A stretch of DNA of 64,000 nucleotides from Microglena sp. YARC (Eukaryota > Chlorophyta > Chlorophyceae > Chlamydomonadales > Chlamydomonadaceae): assembly GCA_022414725.1 (NCBI GenBank), contig CM039464.1, positions 5,462,477 through 5,526,476 on the forward strand, read 5' to 3'. The notes below the pieces were generated by a model, which saw nothing but the letters and a program-made list of their open reading frames with translations, ran no database searches and was not told the origin of the DNA. Positions 57,661 through 64,000 of the stretch are shown piece by piece; within the stretch, counting starts at the first letter, position 1; every line of letters starts with the position of its first letter. Made by a program: the position numbers and the translations under genes.

Positions 57661-59445
57661 CAGAAATGCAACACCAGCTTCGGAAGTGCAGTCGGGTGTA
57701 CACACTCCTATCACCTTTCTTTTCCACTGTAAGGAGTTTTATGCAGGTTTTATCTGGTTGTATGCTCCTTTTTTAACATATTGTGAGGGCGCCATAAAAA
57801 TCCTCCTGTAATAAAACTTGACAGTCGGCAGGATGTGCCGCTGTCCAGCCAAGGCATTGCTTAGCTAAGGTTATGTAATGAACTCCTGCCTACCTGCCTG
57901 TCACCACACTCAAAACATTGGGAGTATCAACTCTACTACACCACCCTCGGAAGTGCAGTATGGTGCCATTGCATCAATAGCTCACCTTGGCAACAAGGCT
58001 TTCCCCAACGCAGGGCTCTGTACTGCTCGTACTGCTCCTTGTACAGGCCTGGCCACCCTATTTGAGCAGCAGCACCCCAGAATGCTTGGCTTGATCACTG
58101 AACTGGCCATGGCACTTATGCTGGCAGGAATAATGAAAGAAGATGCGAGTAGGCGCAGTTGAAGGATATGGAACGCTGTAGAGGTATGCTGATTTCCTAT
58201 CCCCCCTGGGCAGGATTCGTCGCGATGGGCTGATCTGGCAGTCTACCCGCTCTGCTCGGGTTGCTACAATTACCGATGGATGAACGATCTGAATCCCAAT
58301 GACGGGGTGGATTGTTGCAATGCTGCTTAGTGCGTCTACCTCCCAGCTGCTGTTACCTCGTTCGTGTTGCAAAGCTCGAGGATAGGGCGATGGACGGAGT
58401 GAATCACTGAATCCACCCCGTACGGCCGATTGATGACACGGGCGAGGCTTCGGTCTCGAATGGTCAGCCGATGGTGGTGAAAGGAACTAATGAACTGGGA
58501 GGGTTGGGTAGAGATAAGCAGGGCATGTACCAAGAAAAAGCGTGGCAGGAGAGGTGGATTAAGAGCTGGTGTATGCTGTACGAGGCTTTTAGGTTGGTGT
58601 GGAACAGATTCTAGTAATGGAAGTGACGGGTCAGCATGGGCCAACCCGGGCGTCAGGAGCTTCCTGCCGCACACCAGGGTCACTTCAGGAGGACCCCCCT
58701 GAGGACCCCCAGCTCCCCTCAGCTCAGCGTCCTGAGACACAACCAATTTTACAGCCTGCGTCCCGAGATGCAAGCAATTGCATAGCCTGCGTCCTGAGAG
58801 CCTGAGACGCAACCGAACCAGCATAGCCTTCGTCCTGAGAGGCGCACACACACTTAGCAGGTCGCTAGTTCGCTACTACTGCCTTGTGTCCAGGGAATGT
58901 CACGATTAAATGATAAAAATAAAAAAGGAAAACAAGTTTTGTTCGCGTTTACATTTTACCTTCTTGATAGCCGAATGCTGGCTGAAGCTACGTAACCAAG
59001 TTCAACTTATGTCACATGTCGAACCGGGTAACGAGAAGTAATTCCAAATCCAAGTAATCGGGTATGCAAATCCAAGTTGTTTCAGAGAGATCAGCGTCGG
59101 TAACTGTGAAAACATCCATGCGCAGAGCCGCATGCTCATAGATTATAATGTATGAATTTACACGTAGCACGTTATGCTTTTGTTTCTTTGAGGAACGATT
59201 GTTTTAATATACCAATACCTTAATCGTATTGCTTTCACTGCCAAAGATGGCAAGCAGCAAATTTTCTGCCTGGAGCCATATTCCAACCCTGGCCAAGTAA
59301 AAGTTAAAGTGGGAAACTGGGAAATGGATCGGTTGAACTGTTACAGAAATTACACATGCATGGGCAAAACTTGCAAAATAGCATCATCAGTTCCAATCCA
59401 ACAGAGTCCGAACACAAGGGTTCTCCACTCTGCAGCTGCTTCACA
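57661..59445. other. No gene recognised
   Basis: Open frames at 57878-58162 (+) and 58336-58851 (-) show no family motif. A short repeat GCCTGCGTCCTGAGA occurs several times at 58725-58845. Reversed CAGCAATTTGGCTG-family fragments are near 58960 and 59250. Confidence 0.4.
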
Positions 59446-59600
59446 TGTATGTATGTTACAGTCCAGGGGTAGGCCAAATAGGCTATAGGGACTTGCCCAA
59501 CCGTATAGGAAGGGCTTAAAAAGAACAAGCACTGATGAACTGAGCCCCAATCAATCATATAACCGACGGGGGCCCTGAGTTCGTGCTACAGTGATAATTC
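59446..59600 (-). mobile_element. SINE-like TAGCCTATTTGGCC repeat, reversed copy
   Basis: Starts GTTACAGTCCAGGGGTAGGCC, continues GGGACTTGCCCAACCGTATA, GATGAACTGAGCCCCAATCA and GGGGGCCCTGAGTTCGTGCT. The tail repeats TGCTACAGTGATAATTCA three times to about 59650. Confidence 0.7.
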
Positions 59601-60030
59601 AGTTCTACAGTGATAATTCACAAAAAGTTCGTGCTACAGTGATAATTCACAAAAACAACAGTACCTGGTAACCTATATACCTAGTAAATACACTGCACAA
59701 TGATGTTCTACACCTGCAAGCACACGGATTTGGAAAGCCACCTTGGAGTGCGATGTAGAAGTTTTTATACTGCCCATGTCCACTACGCCTACCGACAGAG
59801 TAGACATGGGCAGAATTCAAATTCTGCATGGGCAGAAAAAACACTCGCTGCTAGCGCGAACAACTAGCAGGAGAAATATTACTAGCAACATTGCTCATAA
59901 TTTTATTCACACTCTTTTTCAGTGCACTTTTAAACCACTCCATCCATACTTCAGGAGAAGGGGTTGGGGTTGGGGTTGGGGGTGGGCGGGAGTAAAACCA
60001 TCTTTTAAGTAGGGTTGGTCAGGACGCTGC

Positions 60031-60247
60031 TTAGCCCCTGTCAGTGATATACAATGGTCTAGTGGTAGACCAGATCGCTTGAGGATAAAGAGTCGGGGGT
60101 TCGGCTCCCCCTTCGGTCGCTCTTGGCGTTGCAGGTCGTTGCCAACCGCGATTGTAGCTTGTCCAGTTGAGGTAGGAGGCCGCTCCCCACCCGCGTACGA
60201 CGGGCTCCCTTAACACCACGCCCCACCAGGCATTATCATTACGTTTT
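60031..60247 (+). mobile_element. tRNA-derived SINE, copy A
   Basis: A 217 bp element with A box TGGTCTAGTGG and B box GGTTCGGCTCC, ending CACGCCCCACCAGGCATTAT then CATTACGTTTT. Perfect 12-bp duplication TCAGGACGCTGC at 60019-60030 and 60248-60259. Head and body match copy B. Confidence 0.93.
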
Positions 60248-60289
60248 TCAGGACGCTGCGCCTGGCAGCAGAGCTGGGAGTCCTCCTGA

Positions 60290-61345
60290 GGTACCCTGGT
60301 TTCCAAGTGACCCATGATCGAATCTTGACGGCGGAATGTTTAAGCCACACGAAAGCTGCAGAGTTGGGGGTCCTCGTGAAGTATCACACCACCACCACCA
60401 CCACACACCCTTCACAGGACAGTGCACCCTTCAACCACTCACCCATAGCCTGATATGCCAGGACCAGAACCAGGACCAGGGTGCTATTAAGCTGGTGCCG
60501 CGCTGCCTTTTAGAGCCCCTCTGCGCGTTTCGTTCAGTTTTTTTAACCCCCTGTGGGGGCAGCGCGCAGTTTTTGCGCTTTTTGCACTAAAAAGCGATGA
60601 TCAATTTGACATTTGTGCGCTTTAAGCGCTGACCAATTTGGCAAGAAGTAGTACCCTGACCAGGACACCCGAACCTGTGTCTAAGACAGCATCCAGGATG
60701 CCAACCGGCACCGTTCTGTTGGTACCTCATTGGCATCTCCCCCCCCCCCCACACACACCACCACCACCACCACCATCATCACCACACAACCTTCACAGGA
60801 CAGTGCACCCTTCAACCACTCACTCATAGCCTGATATGCCAGGACCAGGACCAGGAGTCCAGGACACCCGAACCTGTGTCTAAGACAGCATCCAGGATGC
60901 CAACCGGCACCGTTGTGTTGGTACCTCATTGGCATCTCCCCCCCCCACCCCCACCCCACCCCCCCCCACCCCACCACCACCACCACCATCACCACACAAC
61001 CTTCACAGGACAGTGCACCCTTCAACCACTCACTCATAGCCTGATATGCCAGGACCATGACCAGGAGTCCAGGACACCCGAACCTGTGTCTAAGACAGCA
61101 TCCAGGATGCCAACCGGCACCGTTGTGTTGGTACCTCATTGGCATCTCCCCCCCCCCCCCCACCACCACCACCACCACCATCACCACACAAACTTCACAG
61201 TACAGTGCACCCTTCAACCACTCACTCATAGCCTGATATGCCAGGACCATGACCAGGAGTCCAGGACACCCGAACCTGTGTCTAAGACAGCATCCAGGAT
61301 GCCAACCGGCACCATTGTGTTGGTATCTCGTTGGCATCATTGGGT
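60290..61345 (-). repeat. Tandem array with conserved codons and donor-like end
   Basis: Four to five units near 180-200 bp. Minus-strand core reads GAGWHPGCCLRHRFGCPGLL then VMVLAYQA, followed by ATGAGTGAGTGG, which resembles a donor, then (GGT)n filler. The form is like the FAAH donor-side arrays, but the parent exon is not recognised. A MITE is inserted at 60477. Confidence 0.75.
60477..60658 (+). mobile_element. hAT-like MITE, copy 5
   Basis: A 182 bp element, CAGGGTG to TACCCTG, diverged but with the same AAGCGC-rich interior. Perfect 8-bp duplication ACCAGGAC at 60469-60476 and 60659-60666. Confidence 0.85.
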
Positions 61346-61359
61346 CAGGAGAAGGGAAG

Positions 61360-61812
61360 TCAAGCCTCCTCGTCAGCAGGTGAAGGTGGAGAAGGAGGAG
61401 AAAGTGGAGGAGGAGGAGGAGGGGGTTCGTTCTCCCTGCCCCTCATGCATGAGATGGTGTCAGACTTGAAGTCTCCCCTGTAAGCCAAGGCTGAGCCCCT
61501 CTGATAGCAGTAGCATTGTCCAATGCCGGGGATGGGCTCTCCCCAGGTAGTCACCTTCGCTCCGAACCTCAACCTCCAGTTGATTCCGTCACACAAGGGC
61601 ACGAAGGTGGCATTGGGATCAATCTTTGCCGCGTCCTCGTCCACAATGGGGGAGGGAGTAGGGGACTTCTTGTTCTTGTTCTTGTTCTTGTTATTCTTGT
61701 TCTTGTTATTCTTGTTCTTGTTCTTGTTATTCATGTCACTCTTAGGGGGAGGGTGGGCTGGTGCGAACTTGTATTTCTCGGAAATGTTCATGTCCAGGGC
61801 AAGCTCCATGCA
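61360..61812 (-). CDS. Unrecognised terminal exon
   Basis: On the minus strand an acceptor CCCCCCACAG is followed by an open frame from 61812 to a TGA at 61360. It contains an ATG at 61809 (MELALDMNISEKYKFAPAHP), an Asn/Lys repeat from (AAGAAC)n, and a conserved-looking Cys-rich block (FVPLCDGINWRLRFGAKVTT ... GIGQCYCYQRGSALAYRGDF). An acidic Pro-rich tail ends ADEEA. I do not recognise the family. The complex middle and clean acceptor argue for a real exon. Upstream exons, if any, may lie in the 62-64 kb repeats or beyond the window. Confidence 0.5.
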   Translation of the reverse strand, partial: CMELALDMNISEKYKFAPAHPPPKSDMNNKNKNKNNKNKNNKNKNKNKKSPTPSPIVDEDAAKIDPNATFVPLCDGINWRLRFGAKVTTWGEPIPGIGQCYCYQRGSALAYRGDFKSDTISCMRGRENEPPPPPPPLSPPSPPSPADEEA

Positions 61813-61837
61813 CTGTGGGGGGAGGAAAGAAAGTTAG

Positions 61838-61990
61838 TTAGTTGTTACAGTCCAAGGGTAGACCAAATAGGCTAAAGGGGCTCGCCCAACCATGACAGGT
61901 GAGGCTTCAACGAAAAAATATTGATGAACTGAACCCCAAACAATCGTTTAACCCACGGGGGCCCTGAGTTTGCGCTACCGTGAAAAATCA
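61838..61990 (-). mobile_element. SINE-like TAGCCTATTTGGCC repeat, reversed copy
   Basis: Starts GTTACAGTCCAAGGGTAGAC, with GGGGCTCGCCCAACCATGAC, TGATGAACTGAACCCCAAAC and GGGGGCCCTGAGTTTGCGCT. Lies just upstream of the 61360-61812 exon. Confidence 0.7.
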
Positions 61991-62471
61991 ATTCAATGAT
62001 TAATCCAAATAAGTGAAACTCACACGAGGCAAGAATCCAGAGGAGGACAGAAAAAAGGGGAATGGTGAGAAAGGGAGGAGGGGGGGGTTGATGCAGTTAT
62101 CAGGAGGTTGGGAATACATGTTCAAACACAAAGTTCGCAACCAGGTTGAAGGCTGGAGCCATGCAACACTACCTAGTTTCTTGCTTAATTAAGCCCATCT
62201 ATCAGTTAAAGAATGGTTGGAAGCCCCCCCCCCCGCCCCCCCCCCCCGCGGTATGTGAGGTAAGGGCTTGTCTTGGGTCAAGAATTGCCTGCCTATGACA
62301 ATGCAGAGTAATGCAATCTGCAATATGCAGTGCAATACGCAATGCAATGTAATATATTTTGTACTAAAGATGTTGAAATGTTGAAATGATGAAGATGTTG
62401 GATTGTTGAAATGATGACAGGTGGTAGTAAGAGCCTTTGATGTGTTCTGCCTGACAGCCTGTGGTTGTTGA
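61991..62471. other. No gene recognised
   Basis: Contains a poly(C) run interrupted by G near 62226-62248, short GCAATGC-type repeats near 62300-62350 and GTTGAAATGATGA repeats near 62370-62420. Confidence 0.5.
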
Positions 62472-62677
62472 AAAATTAATGATAACGCTTGGTGGGGCGT
62501 GGTATTACAGGAGCCCCGTCATACGGCGGTAGGGAACGGGCTGCTTCTTTACCTTGACAAAGCTACCATGGCATCGGGCAGCGACAGCAAACAGTGAAGC
62601 GCACCCGTGGGGATTCGAACCCGGCACCTACGTCGTTCAAGGAGCTCTGCCATTGAGCCATTCGTTGAACAGGGATA
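62472..62677 (-). mobile_element. tRNA-derived SINE, copy C (different head)
   Basis: Minus-strand head with A box TGGCTCAATGG and B box GGTTCGAATCC, unlike copies A and B. The body end (GACGGGGCTCCTGTAATACC, CACGCCCCACCAAGCGTTAT) is shared. An 11-bp duplication GTGGTTGTTGA flanks it (62461-62471, 62678-62688). Confidence 0.9.
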
Positions 62678-62699
62678 GTGGTTGTTGATATTACAATCC

Positions 62700-62758
62700 T
62701 ATCACGGTTGGGCAAGTCCCTTTAAGCCTATTTGGCCTACCCCTGGACTGTAACATAC
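62700..62758 (+). repeat. TAGCCTATTTGGCC repeat, partial
   Basis: Only the 3' third is present: CACGGTTGGGCAAGTCCCTT, then TAGGCC-like core and CCCCTGGACTGTAACATACA. Confidence 0.8.
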
Positions 62759-62814
62759 ACATCATCATGATATTACAATTGAATTGCCCAAGGATGCACT
62801 CAACAAGGGCTTGT

Positions 62815-64000
62815 AACATAGCTTCATTTTCAGCTGTGGGCAACAGCTTCTAGGCAGCTCCCCTGACTTGCTTTTAAGCCCAACCTAACACATCTTGCAG
62901 GTGGCACAATCTGCTTTACACAATTGCTGAAATAGTAGGGAGCAGCACAGTGCCTGGCTCAGGGAGCTGCATAGAAGATGTTGCTCACAGCTAAAAAGAA
63001 AAGCCTGGCTTCGGGGGGACGCAATGGGTCTGCAGCTTTGATTATACTCAGCTTGTACAGTCAGGGAGCTGCATAGAAGCTATTGCTCGTAGCTGAAAAG
63101 AAAAGCCTGGCTTGTGGGGGATGCAGTGGGTCTGCAGCTTAGACTATACTAAGCTTGTACAGTCAGGGGTCTGCACAGAAGCTGCTGCTCATAGCTGAAC
63201 ACAAAGGTCTGGCTTGTGGGGGGTGCAGTGGGTCTGCAGCTTAGATTATACTAAGCTTGTAAAGTCAGGGGTCTGCATAGAAGCTGCTGCTCATAGCTGA
63301 ACACAAAGGTCTGGCCTGTGGGGGGTGCAGTGGGTCTGCAGCTTAGATTATACTCAGCTTGGACAGTCAGGGGGCTGCAGAGAAGCTGTTGCTTGTAACT
63401 GAAAAGGAAAGGCCTGGCTTGTGGGGGATGCAAGAGGTCTACAGCTAAGATTATATTCAGATTTAACAGTAAGGGGGCTGCATAGAAGCTGTTGCTCGTA
63501 ACTGAAAAGAAAAGGCCTGGCTTATGGGTGATGCAGTGGGTCTGCAGCTTAGATTATACCCAGCTTGAACAGTAAGGGAGCTGCATAGAAGCTGTTGCTC
63601 ATAAATGAAAAGAAAATTCCTGGCTTGTGGGGGATGGAAAGGGTCTGCAGCTTAAATTATACCCAGCCTGAACAGCCAGGGAGCTGCATAGAAGCTGTTG
63701 CTCATAGCTGACAATAAGGTCTGGCTTGCAGGGGATGCAAAGGGTGGGATGCTTAGATTATAATCGGCTTGAACAGTTAAGGAGCTGCATAGAAGCTGTT
63801 GCTCGTAGCTGACAAAAAGGTCTGGCTTGTGAGGGATGCAGTGGGTCTGTGGCTTAGATTATACCCAGCTTGTACAGTCAGGGAGCTGCATAGATGCTGC
63901 TGCTCATAGCTGTTGCTCGTAGCTGGAGAAAAGGTCTGGCTTGTGGGGGATGCAATGGGTCTGCAGCTTAGATTATAATTGGCCTGAACAATCAAGGAGC
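62815..64000. repeat. Foldback arms and tandem array of the arm sequence
   Basis: An inverted pair of GGCAGCTCCC/GGGAGCTGCATAGAAG arms (62822-62870, 62955-63005) is followed by about nine units near 118 bp to the window end. Unit core GGGAGCTGCATAGAAGCTGT, TGCTCGTAGCTGA, AAGGCCTGGCTTGTGGGGGA, GGGTCTGCAGCTTAGATTAT. The array continues beyond the window. Confidence 0.88.

Noticed and set aside
58336..58851. Minus-strand open frame of 171 codons
   Set aside because: Low-complexity start derived from the GCCTGCGTCCTGAGA repeat and no recognisable domain; not enough to call a gene.

Overview
The window is nuclear DNA from a eukaryote, most likely a green-lineage microalga. It has spliceosomal introns with GT-AG borders, a plant-type AMT1 ammonium transporter, a plant-type fatty acid amide hydrolase (FAAH), a plant-like DUF948 membrane protein, a LINE remnant, tRNA-derived SINEs and hAT-like MITEs. 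Prasinophyte-grade algae fit; I cannot fix the genus. Non-coding DNA is dominated by tandem repeats, with long homopolymer runs.

Layout. 1-1404: no recognised gene. 1587-4246 (+): AMT1, two exons, a clean gene. 4247-7000: short dispersed repeats, one MITE, a perfect hairpin and minisatellites. 7567-41577 (-): one FAAH gene of about 34 kb with 12 exons that I could chain in phase from ATG to stop (1,932 nt, 643 codons plus stop). Two exons contain apparent lesions (an in-frame TGA in exon 8, indels or stops in exon 9), so it is either a pseudogene or carries sequencing errors. 41578-44340: intergenic DNA with an AT-rich satellite and dispersed repeats. 44344-45825 (+): 5'-truncated LINE with a TAATG tail. 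46832-55442 (-): a DUF948-type gene, three exons recognised, 5' end not found. 55443-64000: minisatellites, SINEs, a MITE, foldback repeats, one unrecognised exon (61360-61812) and a tandem array running off the window end.

The main observation concerns intron structure. Every FAAH intron except the first (389 bp) contains tandem arrays, and the array units are copies of that intron's own ends. The 5' part of the intron repeats the last part of the upstream exon with its donor site. The 3' part repeats the acceptor site with the first part of the downstream exon. Each exon therefore sits between two arrays that overlap it from either side, and each intron holds many decoy copies of its splice sites with coding sequence attached. 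The DUF948 gene shows the same pattern, while the AMT1 intron does not. Because the arrays also carry mobile-element insertions with intact target-site duplications, they supply their own empty-site controls.
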